Shown: in pieces, positions 26,207 to 34,248 of the stretch
Layout of the letters: every line of letters begins with the position of its first letter
Numbering within the stretch: the stretch's first letter is position 1
Assembly (NCBI RefSeq): GCF_900188405.1
Contig: NZ_FZOF01000004.1
Coordinates: 434,001-498,000, forward strand
Source: Actinacidiphila glaucinigra
GTDB lineage: Bacteria; Actinomycetota; Actinomycetes; Streptomycetales; Streptomycetaceae
Direction: 5' to 3'
Length of the DNA stretch: 64,000 nt
Notes under the pieces: generated by a model
The model's input: only the letters and a program-made list of their open reading frames with translations
What the model was told of the DNA's origin: nothing
Database searches by the model: none
Made by a program: the position numbers and the translations under genes

Positions 26207-26311
26207 CGTTCCGTACCTCGTGGCACTGCGTCACTTCCTTGGCCACGCTGTCGCCCGGACGCTCCGCTCGACGGGCGGCCGTTTACCGCGCGACGTACGA
26301 CTGGATCGCAG

Positions 26312-26331
26312 GGGCGGCGGCATCGCCGCCC
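26312..26331 (+). other. 5'-leader hairpin of the glycine-rich protein gene
   Basis: Perfect 8-bp stem (26312-26319 with 26324-26331) and a 4-base loop, 14 bases before the GAAGGAAG ribosome binding site. It may affect mRNA stability or translation of the secreted protein gene. Confidence 0.35.
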
Positions 26332-26357
26332 GCCACGCGTCCGAAGGAAGGACCCTC

Positions 26358-27428
26358 ATGCGAACCAGGCTGATGCGCCGCAGCGCTCTCGGCGTCGCGA
26401 CCGGACTTCTCGCCACCGGTCTACTGGCCGCCTCGACGGGCAGCGCCATCGCCACGCCGGGAAGCGACGACGGCAGGAACAGCTCCCACAGCAAGGGCAG
26501 CGACGACTACGGCGACGACGACAACGGATACGGCGACGACGGCGGGGACGACGACGGCTACGGCGGGGGCAACGGGGACAACGGGGACAACGGTTACGAC
26601 GACAACGGCCGCGGGGGCGGCGGTGGCGGTGGCGGTGGGGGCGGCGGCGACAACGGCCGCGGCGGCGGGGGCGGCAGTGGCGGCGGCGGTAGCGACTGGA
26701 ACAGCGACGGCGGCGGCAACGGCGGGGGCGGCAATGGCCGCGGAGGCAACGGCGGTGGCGGCGGCGGGGGCGGCGGCAACGGCGGCGGCGGTGGCGGTGG
26801 CGGTGGCGACAACGGCCGCGGCGGTGGCGGCGGCGGGGGCAACTGGAACGGCGGTGGCGGCGGTAGCGACTGGAACGACAACGGCACTGGCGGCGGCGGC
26901 AAGGGCGGCGGCGGCAACGGCCGCGGCGGCGACAACGGCGACGACGACAACGGCCGGGACGGCGGCCGCGACAACGGCGGCAAGAACAACGGCGACAACG
27001 GCAATGGCGGCAACGGTGGCAAGGGGGGCAACAACAACAACGACGACAACGGCGACAACGCGACCTACAAGGACAAGGACGACAACGGGAAGGGCAACAG
27101 CAAGGGCAACAACAAGGGGAGCAAGGGCAAGAGCGACAAGGGCGGCAAGAGTGGAAAGGGAGGCAAGGGCCACGACAAGGGCCACGGCAAGAAGCACAAG
27201 AAGCACCACAAGAAGCAGTGCAACAAGCACGGCTACCGGTTCAACTTCAGCTACAAGTACAGCGTGAGCTACGGCTATGGCGTTGGGTTCGGCAAGGGCG
27301 TCCACGCCCTCGGTCTCGGCAAGGGCCTCGGCGGCTACGGGAAGGACTCCGGCTTCACCTACAGCGACAAGTTCGACCGCGGTTACGGAGGTCTGTACGA
27401 CTACGGTCTGATGAACGTGCTCATCTGA
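26358..27428 (+). CDS. Secreted glycine-rich low-complexity protein
   Basis: 356 aa from ATG 26358 (GAAGGAAG at 7-base spacing). A classical signal peptide (RRSALGVATGLLATGLLAA, then STGSAIA-TP) is followed by an acidic Gly/Asp/Asn/Tyr segment (26470-26600), a long Gly-rich core with DNGRGGG and SDWN punctuations (26600-26950), an Asn/Asp/Lys segment, then a strongly basic Lys/His block (KKHKKHHKKQCNKHGYR). It ends with a non-repetitive aromatic tail (FNFSYKYSVSYGYGVGFGKG, later GGLYDYGLMNVLI). The charge gradient and one Cys suggest a surface or matrix polymer, perhaps interacting with nucleic acid or anionic cell wall; this is inference. Family not recognised. Confidence 0.75.
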   Translation: MRTRLMRRSALGVATGLLATGLLAASTGSAIATPGSDDGRNSSHSKGSDDYGDDDNGYGDDGGDDDGYGGGNGDNGDNGYDDNGRGGGGGGGGGGGGDNGRGGGGGSGGGGSDWNSDGGGNGGGGNGRGGNGGGGGGGGGNGGGGGGGGGDNGRGGGGGGGNWNGGGGGSDWNDNGTGGGGKGGGGNGRGGDNGDDDNGRDGGRDNGGKNNGDNGNGGNGGKGGNNNNDDNGDNATYKDKDDNGKGNSKGNNKGSKGKSDKGGKSGKGGKGHDKGHGKKHKKHHKKQCNKHGYRFNFSYKYSVSYGYGVGFGKGVHALGLGKGLGGYGKDSGFTYSDKFDRGYGGLYDYGLMNVLI

Positions 27429-27454
27429 CGCGGGGCTGCCGCCGGGTACGACGA

Positions 27455-27487
27455 GGGCCGGGAGGAACGATGTGTTCCTCCCGGCCC
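27455..27487. terminator. Bidirectional hairpin terminator
   Basis: A perfect 14-bp GC-rich stem (27455-27468 with 27474-27487) and 5-base loop sits exactly between the convergent glycine-rich gene and the sugar-binding protein gene. There is no U-run, as is usual for Streptomyces terminators. Confidence 0.75.
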
Positions 27488-27509
27488 CGCGTACGTGCGG
27501 ACTCCTGCC

Positions 27510-28619
27510 TCAGTTGAGGTCGGAGGCCTTGATGTAGCCGCTGTCGACGAGCAGCTTCTTGTAGTTGGACTTGTCGACGCTGACCGGGGCGAGCAGATAC
27601 GCCGGCACGACCTTGTTGCCGTTGTCGTTGCTGTCGTTGTTGTCGCTGTTGGTCTCGGGCCGCTTGCCGCTGAGGATGTCCTGAGCCATCTTGACGGCGA
27701 CCTCGGCGAGCTTGCGGGTGTCCTTGTAGACCGTCATCGACTGGTCGCCGGCGATGATCTCGTTCACCGAATCGATCTCGGCGTCCTGACCCGTGACGAT
27801 CGGCATCGGCTTGCCGGCGGTGCCGTAGTGGTCCTTCTTCAGCGCGTCGATGATACCGCGCGCGATGCCGTCGTTGGGGGCCAGGACGGCGTCCACGGTG
27901 GAGCTCTTGTAGAAGTCGCCGAGCCGGGTCGTCATCGTCTCGTTGGCGATTTCCGCCTGCCACTTGTAGGTGGTGACCTGGCTCAGGCGCTTCTGGTCGC
28001 TCGGGACCTGCAGCTGGCCGTCCGCGATGAAGTCGCTCAGCGTGTCCATCGCACCCGCGAAGAAGCCCCGGACGTTGTTGTCGTTGGCGTCGCCGGCGAA
28101 CAGCTCGATGTTGTAGGGGCCGGCGTTGCCGCCCTTCTTCAGCCCGAGCTTGTCGATGATGTACTGGGCCTGGAGCTCGCCGACCTTGTAGTTGTTGAAG
28201 CTCGCGTAGTAGTCGACGTTGCTGGAGCCCAGCAGCAGGCGGTCGTAGGCGATGACCTTGACACCGGCCCGGGACGCCTTTTGGAGGGCGTCGCCCAGCT
28301 CGAATCCGTCGACCGCGCCGATGATCAGGAGCTTGTCGCCCGAGTCGATCATCTTCTCGACCTGCTTGATCTGCTCGTCGACACTGTCCTCGGCGTACTG
28401 GACGTCGGCTTTGTACCCCTGCTTCTTGAACAGCGCCTTCATGTTGTCGCCATCGCTGACCCACCGGGTCTGCTTCGTGGTGGGGAGGGCGATACCCACT
28501 TTGACCTCGCCGCTCTGCCCGCCCGAATCGTTGCCGCAGCCGGTGGCCGCGGCCGTCAGGGAGAGCGTGAGGACCGCCAGGGTCACGGTGCGCAGTCTGG
28601 CAGCTCCGCCAGCGTGCAT
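27510..28619 (-). CDS. Orphan ChvE/XylF-type sugar-binding lipoprotein
   Basis: 369 aa from ATG 28619 (GAAAGGAA upstream; the longer ATG at 28661 would bury the signal peptide). Lipoprotein signal with lipobox TGC-GND. The mature protein is a periplasmic-binding-protein type I fold with the xylose/multiple-sugar pattern: KVGIALPTTKQTRWVSDG, AVDGFELGDALQKA, DAVLAPNDGIARGIIDAL, PIVTGQDAEIDSVNEI. Close to the C-terminus is an Asn/Asp-rich insertion (SDNNDSNDNGNK). Normally such genes precede an mmsA/mmsB ATPase and permease pair; here both neighbours face the other way or are unrelated (panD upstream), so it must use a transporter encoded elsewhere or act as a sensor. Confidence 0.85.
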   Translation of the reverse strand: MHAGGAARLRTVTLAVLTLSLTAAATGCGNDSGGQSGEVKVGIALPTTKQTRWVSDGDNMKALFKKQGYKADVQYAEDSVDEQIKQVEKMIDSGDKLLIIGAVDGFELGDALQKASRAGVKVIAYDRLLLGSSNVDYYASFNNYKVGELQAQYIIDKLGLKKGGNAGPYNIELFAGDANDNNVRGFFAGAMDTLSDFIADGQLQVPSDQKRLSQVTTYKWQAEIANETMTTRLGDFYKSSTVDAVLAPNDGIARGIIDALKKDHYGTAGKPMPIVTGQDAEIDSVNEIIAGDQSMTVYKDTRKLAEVAVKMAQDILSGKRPETNSDNNDSNDNGNKVVPAYLLAPVSVDKSNYKKLLVDSGYIKASDLN

Positions 28620-28891
28620 GGGACTCAGTTCCTTTCGGGCCGAACAAAGGTGTGCTCTCATCGCCCACCCCCGAGAGCGACAGTGTCCGGGCCCGTCACG
28701 GAGGTCCGTGGCAGCTCAGCGATCCGCCGGAGCCCGGTGAACTGCTGATGCGTCAGGCCCGAGGAGTACTGTGGGGGACCGACGGCAGCACGCCGCACCC
28801 CCGGTCCCGACGAGGCCCGTGATCACCGGACCCCACCTGGACGGATACCTCGAATGGATCCGGACAATAGCACAGCCGCTCGTACGGACGT

Positions 28892-29314
28892 TCAGCCGAC
28901 CGGCACTGCGTTCGGGCTGGTCCGCGTGCCGCTCCCCGGGACCGGCTCGGAGGCGTCGTCACCCAGTGCGACGATCCTGTTGCCGGCGTCGACGTGCACC
29001 ACGCGCGGCCGCAGCGCGCGGGCCTCCGCGTCGTCGACCTGCGCGTAGCTGATCAGGATGACCAGGTCGCCGGGGTGCACCAGATGGGCCGCGGCGCCGT
29101 TGATGCCGATCACCCCGGATCCGCGGCGGCCCTCGATGACATAGGTCTCCAGGCGGGCGCCGTTGGTGATGTCGACGATGTGGACCAGCTCGCCGGGCAG
29201 CAGGTCGGCGGCGTCCATCAGATCGGCGTCCACGGTGACGGACCCGACGTAGTGCAGGTCGGCCTCGGTCACGGTGGCACGGTGGATCTTGGACTTGAAC
29301 ATGGTGCGCAGCAC
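28892..29314 (-). CDS. panD: Aspartate 1-decarboxylase precursor
   Basis: 140 aa. Self-cleaving site HYVGS at residues 21-25 (Gly24-Ser25, which becomes the pyruvoyl group), with the N-terminal [20 protein letters not shown] and the later [20 protein letters not shown]. Makes beta-alanine for pantothenate and CoA. No other pan gene is adjacent. Family length is 115-140 aa. Confidence 0.96.
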   Translation of the reverse strand: MLRTMFKSKIHRATVTEADLHYVGSVTVDADLMDAADLLPGELVHIVDITNGARLETYVIEGRRGSGVIGINGAAAHLVHPGDLVILISYAQVDDAEARALRPRVVHVDAGNRIVALGDDASEPVPGSGTRTSPNAVPVG

Positions 29315-29527
29315 GGCTCACACTCCTGACGCGAAGGGTCGCGTCCCGGGTGGGGTACGCGCCTGATACGGCCATGGTAGTCGGCGCGAACCACAGGCCC
29401 CGAGGCACCCGTTCACGTCAGTCGCTGCCGTTTCCGCCCCACCTCTAGGCAAGTGGACCAAACGCCGGATATCTTCCCTGCCTGCCGTCTCGCTGCGGCG
29501 GGGCACCGGCTCGCGGAAGGGGGCGCC

Positions 29528-31333
29528 GTGCGCGAGTTCAGCCTTCCGCCCCGGGCGGCGGAGTTGCGGTCGGGGGGACTCGCCGACTCGGTGTACGAGA
29601 CGGCCGACAGGCGCCCGGACGCGGCCGTTCTGGCCCGGCGCGACGGGCACGGGGGCGACCGCTGGCGGGAGGTCGGTGCCGCGGCCTTCCGCGACGAGGT
29701 GGCCGAACTCGCCCGCGGCCTGGTGGCGGAGGGGATCCGCTTCGGCGAGCCGGTGGCCGTGATGGCCCGCACCCGGTACGAGTGGACGCTGTTCTCCTAC
29801 GCGCTGTGGTCGGTCGGCGCCCGGATCGTCCCGGTGTACCCGACTTCCTCGGCCGAGCAGGTCCGGTGGATCCTGGCCGACTCGGGGGCGGTCGCGATCG
29901 TCGTCGAGCACGAGGACCACGCCATGACGGTGGGCGCCGTGTGCGACACGCTGCCCGCGCTGCGCCGGATCTGGCAGCTCGACGCGGGGTGCGTCCCGTG
30001 GCTGGCGGCGCTCGGCCGGCAGGTCCACCCGGTGCTGCTGGACCAGTTGCGCTGGGCGGTCGAGCCGCAGTCGGTGGCGGTGATCGCCTACACCTCGGGC
30101 ACCACGGGACCGCCCAGGGGCTGCCTGATCACCCACGCCAACCTCGCCGCCGAGTGCGACACCCTGCTGGCCGGGTACGGCTCGATCTTCGCCCCGCCGG
30201 GGGTTCGGCCGTCGGTGCTGGCGTTCCTGCCCATGTCGCACATCTACGGGCTGATGGTGACCACCTGCGCGGTGCGCGGGGGCGTGCTGCTCGGCCATCA
30301 GCCCGACCTGGCGCCGGGCGAACTCCTCCCGGCCTTCCGCTCCTTCCGGCCGACCATCCTGCTCGCCGTCCCGTACGTCTACGAGAAGATCATCCAGGGC
30401 GCGCGGAACGCCGCCGCCCGCGGCGGCAAGGGCCATGTCTTCGACCGGGCCGCCGATGTGGCGGTGCGCTACGCGGAGGCCGTGGAGCGGCACGCGCTGG
30501 GCTCCGGCCCGGGGCCGGGACCGCTGCTGCGAGCGGCGCACTCGGCGTTCGAGCGGCTGGTCTACGCGCGGATCCGGGAGGTGCTGGGCGGGCGGGTGAA
30601 CTACACGGTCTCGGGCGGGTCCCCGCTCGGCCGCGAGCTGTCGCTGCTGTTCGCGGGTGCCGGCCTCACCATCCACGACGGGTACGGGCTCACCGAGACC
30701 ACGGCCGCGGTGACCGCTCAGCCGCTGGGGAAGGTGCGCTTCGGCACGGTGGGCCGTCCGCTGCCGGGCAGCGCGGTGCGGATCGCGCCGGACGGCGAGG
30801 TGCTGGTGCGGGGGGCGACGGTCTTCGCCGGCTACCACGCCGACCCGGTCGCGAACCAGCAGGTGTGGCGCCGCGGCGGCTGGATGGCGACCGGCGACAT
30901 GGGCTCGCTCGACCCGGACGGGTACCTGACGATCACCGGACGGAAGAAGGACATCATCATCACCAGCGGCGGCAAGAGTGTGGCGCCGCTGGTGCTGGAG
31001 GAGCGGCTGCGGGCGCATCCGCTGGTCTCGCAGTGCATCGTGGTCGGCGACAACAGGCCCTTCGTGGCGGCGCTGATCACCCTGGACCGGGAGGCGGTCC
31101 AGCTGCGGACCGCGATGGCCGAACCGGACGTGCACGCCGAGGTCCAGCGGGCGGTGTCGATGGCCAACGCGGCGGTGTCGCGCGCCGAGTCGATCCGGGC
31201 GTTCCGCATCCTGCCGCACGAGTTCTCGGTGGAGAACGGGATGCTGACGCCCTCACTGAAGCTCCGCAGGAACAGCATCGTCAGCGAGTACGCATCGCAG
31301 ATCGAGTCGATCTACGCCTCTCCGGCCTCCTGA
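29528..31333 (+). CDS. Long-chain acyl-CoA synthetase (AMP-binding)
   Basis: 601 aa from GTG 29528, supported by GGAAGGGGG 4-10 bases upstream; an in-frame ATG at 29453 has no ribosome binding site. Adenylation motifs: AYTSGTTGPPRGC (the usual Lys is Arg), GYGLTETTA, TGDMGSLDPDGYLTITGRKKD, and the C-terminal catalytic Lys in PSLKLRR. The overall pattern is that of the FadD15-like branch of long-chain fatty acid CoA ligases. Activates fatty acids with ATP and CoA. Divergent from panD with a 213-base gap that shows no obvious regulatory repeat. Confidence 0.9.
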   Translation: MREFSLPPRAAELRSGGLADSVYETADRRPDAAVLARRDGHGGDRWREVGAAAFRDEVAELARGLVAEGIRFGEPVAVMARTRYEWTLFSYALWSVGARIVPVYPTSSAEQVRWILADSGAVAIVVEHEDHAMTVGAVCDTLPALRRIWQLDAGCVPWLAALGRQVHPVLLDQLRWAVEPQSVAVIAYTSGTTGPPRGCLITHANLAAECDTLLAGYGSIFAPPGVRPSVLAFLPMSHIYGLMVTTCAVRGGVLLGHQPDLAPGELLPAFRSFRPTILLAVPYVYEKIIQGARNAAARGGKGHVFDRAADVAVRYAEAVERHALGSGPGPGPLLRAAHSAFERLVYARIREVLGGRVNYTVSGGSPLGRELSLLFAGAGLTIHDGYGLTETTAAVTAQPLGKVRFGTVGRPLPGSAVRIAPDGEVLVRGATVFAGYHADPVANQQVWRRGGWMATGDMGSLDPDGYLTITGRKKDIIITSGGKSVAPLVLEERLRAHPLVSQCIVVGDNRPFVAALITLDREAVQLRTAMAEPDVHAEVQRAVSMANAAVSRAESIRAFRILPHEFSVENGMLTPSLKLRRNSIVSEYASQIESIYASPAS

Positions 31334-31833
31334 CCGGCTCCGGCCGCGCCGCGCCCGTCGAGCAGCAGGCGCAGCCGGTCCAGGAACGTCCGCTGCGCGG
31401 AGAGGATCTTCCCGTGCGCGGCCGGGCCGAGCGGGAACCACGCGGCCCGGTCGACCTCGGGGAACTCACGGACCCGGCCGGAGCCCCGGGGCCACTCCAT
31501 GGAGAAGGTGCCGGGCACCACGAGGCCGGTGTCGAGGTCGCCCTCCAGCGCCCAGACGGTCACGACCTTCCCGTTGGGCTGCCGGTTGTCGCCGAGCGGC
31601 AGCAGCTCGCCCTCGGGCACCGGCAGGCCCAGTTCCTCCAGGAACTCGCGCCGGGCGGCCGCCTCGGCGGTCTCGTCGGGCTCGTACTCGCCCTTGGGGA
31701 TGGTCCACGCCCCGGCGTCCTTGGACGACCAGAACGGGCCGCCCATGTGGGCCAGCAGCACCTCGGGCGCGTCGCCCGAGGTGCCGCGGAAGAGCAGGAT
31801 CCCCGCGCTGCGTTTGACCGCCTTGTCCGCCAC
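31312..31833 (-). CDS. NUDIX hydrolase
   Basis: 173 aa from GTG 31833. NUDIX box spans GEYEPDETAEAAARREF followed by LEELG, matching Gx5Ex7REUxEExGU. The preceding AWTIPKGE and N-terminal RSAGILLFR are typical of diadenosine-polyphosphate or (d)NTP-type NUDIX enzymes. Its 3' end overlaps the 3' end of the convergent acyl-CoA synthetase gene by 22 bases. Confidence 0.9.
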   Translation of the reverse strand: MADKAVKRSAGILLFRGTSGDAPEVLLAHMGGPFWSSKDAGAWTIPKGEYEPDETAEAAARREFLEELGLPVPEGELLPLGDNRQPNGKVVTVWALEGDLDTGLVVPGTFSMEWPRGSGRVREFPEVDRAAWFPLGPAAHGKILSAQRTFLDRLRLLLDGRGAAGAGQEAGEA

Positions 31834-31850
31834 CCGACCAGTGTGGCCGG

Positions 31851-33053
31851 TCAGTCGCGGGCCAGCCACAGGTCGGGGCCGAAGACCTCGTAGTGCACGG
31901 CCGAGGCGGGCACACCGCGCTCCAGCAGCTGGGTGCGCACGGCGCGCATGAAGGGCAGCGGGCCGCACAGGTAGGCCCGCAGGCCGTCGGGCAGGTCGAC
32001 GTCGGACAGGTCGACCCGGCCGGCGCGGTCGTCGGGGGCGGCGCCGGTGCCCGGCTCCTCGTACCAGAAGTGGGTGCTGCCGCCGGGGAGCTTCTCGGCC
32101 AGGGCGCGGTGGTCGGCGGCGTGGGCGTGGTGTTCCGGCGCCCGGTCGCCGTGGACGACGGTCACGGGCGCGGCGTAGCCGTCGCCGGCGAGCCGGTGCA
32201 GCATGGCGAGCATCGGGGTGCAGCCGATGCCGGCCGAGGCGAGCAGCAGGGGTCCGCCGTCGTCGGCGAGAACGATGTCGCCGTAGGGGGCCGACAGCTC
32301 GACGCGGGCACCCTCTCCCACGTGGTCGTGGAGGTGGGCCGAGACCTCGCCGTCCGGGTCGCCGGCGAGGCCGCGCTCGCGCTTGACGGTAATCTGCCGG
32401 GTGGTGTCGCCGGGGGCGCCGGAGAGGCTGTACTGCCGGATCTGCCGGGCGCCGTCGGGGAGTTCGACGCGCACCGAGACGTACTGGCCGGGGCCGAAGT
32501 CGGGCAGCGGCAGGCCGTCCGCGGGGCGGAGCCGGAAGGAGACGACGTCCTCGGTCTCCCGCACCTTCCCGGCGACCTCCCAGGGGCGCCAGGCGTCCCC
32601 GGTCAGGACGTCGCGCTCGGCGTACAGCCGCTGCTCGATGGCGATGAGGGCGTTCGCCATCAGCCAGTAGACCTCGTCCCAGGCGGCGGCGACCTCCTCG
32701 GTGACGGCGTCGCCCAGCACTTCGGCGATGGCGGCGAAGAGGTGCTTCTGCACGATGTGGTACTGGCCGGGGCTGATGCCGAGCGAGGCGTGCTTGTGGG
32801 CGATGCGGGAGAGCATCGCGTCGGGGCGCTGCCCGGGGTGCTCGACCAGGACGGTGGCGAAGTGGGCGATGGCTCCGGCGAGGGCCTCGCGCTGGGTGCC
32901 GGCCGCCTGGTTGCCGCGGTTGAACAGGTCCCGCAGCAGCTCGGGGTGGGCGGCGAAGAGCCGGTCGTAGAAGAGCCCGCTGATCTCGGAGATCGCGCCG
33001 CCGACGGCGGGCAGGGTGGCGCGGACGGTCGCTGCGGACTTCTCGCTGAGCAT
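31851..33053 (-). CDS. hmpA: Flavohaemoglobin, nitric oxide dioxygenase
   Basis: 400 aa from ATG 33053 (AGGGAG at 7-base spacing). Globin domain with the proximal-His helix PGQYHIVQKHLFAAI, FAD domain with RQYSLSGAPG and GQYVSVRV, and NAD(P)-binding ASAGIGCTPMLAMLH ending YEVFGPDLW. Oxidises NO to nitrate in the cytoplasm using O2 and NAD(P)H. Adjacent to nsrR and preceded by an NsrR-like operator, so it is expected to be induced by NO. Confidence 0.95.
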   Translation of the reverse strand: MLSEKSAATVRATLPAVGGAISEISGLFYDRLFAAHPELLRDLFNRGNQAAGTQREALAGAIAHFATVLVEHPGQRPDAMLSRIAHKHASLGISPGQYHIVQKHLFAAIAEVLGDAVTEEVAAAWDEVYWLMANALIAIEQRLYAERDVLTGDAWRPWEVAGKVRETEDVVSFRLRPADGLPLPDFGPGQYVSVRVELPDGARQIRQYSLSGAPGDTTRQITVKRERGLAGDPDGEVSAHLHDHVGEGARVELSAPYGDIVLADDGGPLLLASAGIGCTPMLAMLHRLAGDGYAAPVTVVHGDRAPEHHAHAADHRALAEKLPGGSTHFWYEEPGTGAAPDDRAGRVDLSDVDLPDGLRAYLCGPLPFMRAVRTQLLERGVPASAVHYEVFGPDLWLARD

Positions 33054-33066
33054 GGACGTGCTCCCT

Positions 33067-33090
33067 AATTTGGTATCTGAAATTCGCATT
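33067..33090 (-). promoter_or_regulatory. Predicted NsrR operator of hmpA
   Basis: AT-rich 24-bp island 14 bases upstream of the hmpA ATG. On the coding strand it reads AATGCGAATTTC followed by AGATACCAAATT, with AATTT and AAATT as inverted arms. It resembles the hmpA operators I recall for S. coelicolor NsrR (CGAAT...CA...TACCAA). Confidence 0.7.
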
Positions 33091-33143
33091 AAAGGGCGTA
33101 CGGAGGCCGCCCTCGGCGGGCGGTCGGTTCGGGGTGGGCCGGA

Positions 33144-33593
33144 TCAGTCCCGCGGGCCGGGCGGGCCGGAGCCGACCAGCCCCACCAGGACGGGCCCGGT
33201 GGGCGCGGCGGTCAGGTCGGCGACCGTCAGCGGGTCCAGGGAGGCGTAGAAGGCCTCCTGCGCCCGGCGCAGCGCGCCGCGCAGCCGGCAGGCGCCGGCG
33301 AGCGGGCAGGGCGTCTCGCCCTCGCAGTCCACGACGTCGCCGACCCCCTCCAGCTCCCGCACCAGGCGGCCGACCGAGGCCGTCCGTCCGGCGGGGGTGA
33401 GCTCCAGGCCACCGCCGCGGCCGCGGCGGGTCTCGACGACCCCCAGGTGCTGCAGCCGGGCCACGACCTTGGCCAGGTGCGAGTACGGGACCCGCATCGC
33501 CTCGGCCACGTCCCGGGCGGTGGACGGCTCGTCCTTGACGGCCAGGGCCATCACCGCGCGGAGCGCGAGGTCGGTGGACTTCGTCAGGCGCAT
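33144..33593 (-). CDS. nsrR: NsrR, Rrf2-family nitric oxide sensor
   Basis: 149 aa. N-terminal winged helix (TARDVAEAMRVPYSHLAKVV). Three cysteines at 90, 96 and 102 (C-x5-C-x5-C) plus Asp8, the set that ligates the 4Fe-4S cluster in S. coelicolor NsrR. NO attack on the cluster abolishes DNA binding and derepresses hmpA and nsrR. The gene lies directly upstream of hmpA on the same strand (90-base gap). Confidence 0.93.
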   Translation of the reverse strand: MRLTKSTDLALRAVMALAVKDEPSTARDVAEAMRVPYSHLAKVVARLQHLGVVETRRGRGGGLELTPAGRTASVGRLVRELEGVGDVVDCEGETPCPLAGACRLRGALRRAQEAFYASLDPLTVADLTAAPTGPVLVGLVGSGPPGPRD

Positions 33594-33608
33594 ACCTTGA
33601 GGCTAGAT

Positions 33609-33631
33609 AATACGAATCAAGGATTCAAGTT
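33609..33631 (-). promoter_or_regulatory. Predicted NsrR operator of nsrR
   Basis: 23-bp AT-rich element 16 bases upstream of the nsrR start, with a perfect inner dyad GAATC-CTT-GATTC flanked by AA/TT ends. It implies autoregulation together with the hmpA site. Confidence 0.7.
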
Positions 33632-33654
33632 ATGAGGGGTTCCTGCGGCCCACG

Positions 33655-34248
33655 TCACACGTACTCCGTGGCGGCGTCCAGCAGCCAGTCCGCGAGGTAG
33701 CCGGCGAAGGAGGAGCGGACCAGCACCCAGAAGCCCGCCCTCGGCTCCTCCCTGGCCACCAGCACCACCTGGGCGCGGGCCAGGGCGGTCTGCGCGCAGC
33801 CGCCCGGGGGGAACACCCGCGGGTCCAGGTCGAGCGAGCAGCCGTGCGCCAGCAGGTCGCGGGCGCGGGGGCCGGAGACCAGCAGGGTGGTGCGCTGGGC
33901 GGAGACGTCGGTGACCGAGACGTGCGCCTCGCCCGCGGCCTTGCGCAGACGGGCCTCCAGGTCCTCCTGTGCGCCGGGCGGCCCCACCACGAGCCATTGG
34001 TCGGGACCGAGCCAGAGGACGGCCAGGTCACCGGTGCGGACGGCGGTGCACGGCTCCAGGGGAAGAGGCGCGCCCAGGGCGAGCCCGGCGGCCTCGGCGG
34101 CCGGGCCCCCGGGGTCCAGGCGCAGGTCGATCTGCGCGAGGAAGGGCAGTTCGGCCAGGCGCAGAGCGCCTCCCGACGCCCGGGTCGCGGCGGCGAGGCG
34201 GCCGGCCGCGGCCGACAGCGGACTGCGGCGGGTGTCGGTGTCAGCCAT
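33655..34248 (-). CDS. soxG: Sarcosine oxidase gamma subunit
   Basis: 197 aa. Recognised by position (last gene of glyA-soxB-soxDA-soxG, overlapping the preceding stop by 8 bases) and by blocks such as AVLWLGPDQWLVVGPP and VSVTDVSAQRTTLLVSGPRARDLLAHGCSLDLDP in shortened form, which are shared with the GcvT-like gamma subunit. It is a structural partner of the alpha/beta/delta complex that demethylates sarcosine to glycine. Confidence 0.9.
   Translation of the reverse strand: MADTDTRRSPLSAAAGRLAAATRASGGALRLAELPFLAQIDLRLDPGGPAAEAAGLALGAPLPLEPCTAVRTGDLAVLWLGPDQWLVVGPPGAQEDLEARLRKAAGEAHVSVTDVSAQRTTLLVSGPRARDLLAHGCSLDLDPRVFPPGGCAQTALARAQVVLVAREEPRAGFWVLVRSSFAGYLADWLLDAATEYV

Noticed and set aside
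28620..28891. A 272-base gap between panD and the sugar-binding protein gene, examined for a tRNA, riboswitch or small gene
   Set aside because: No cloverleaf, conserved riboswitch core or ORF with a convincing ribosome binding site was seen; probably just the promoter region of the binding protein gene.
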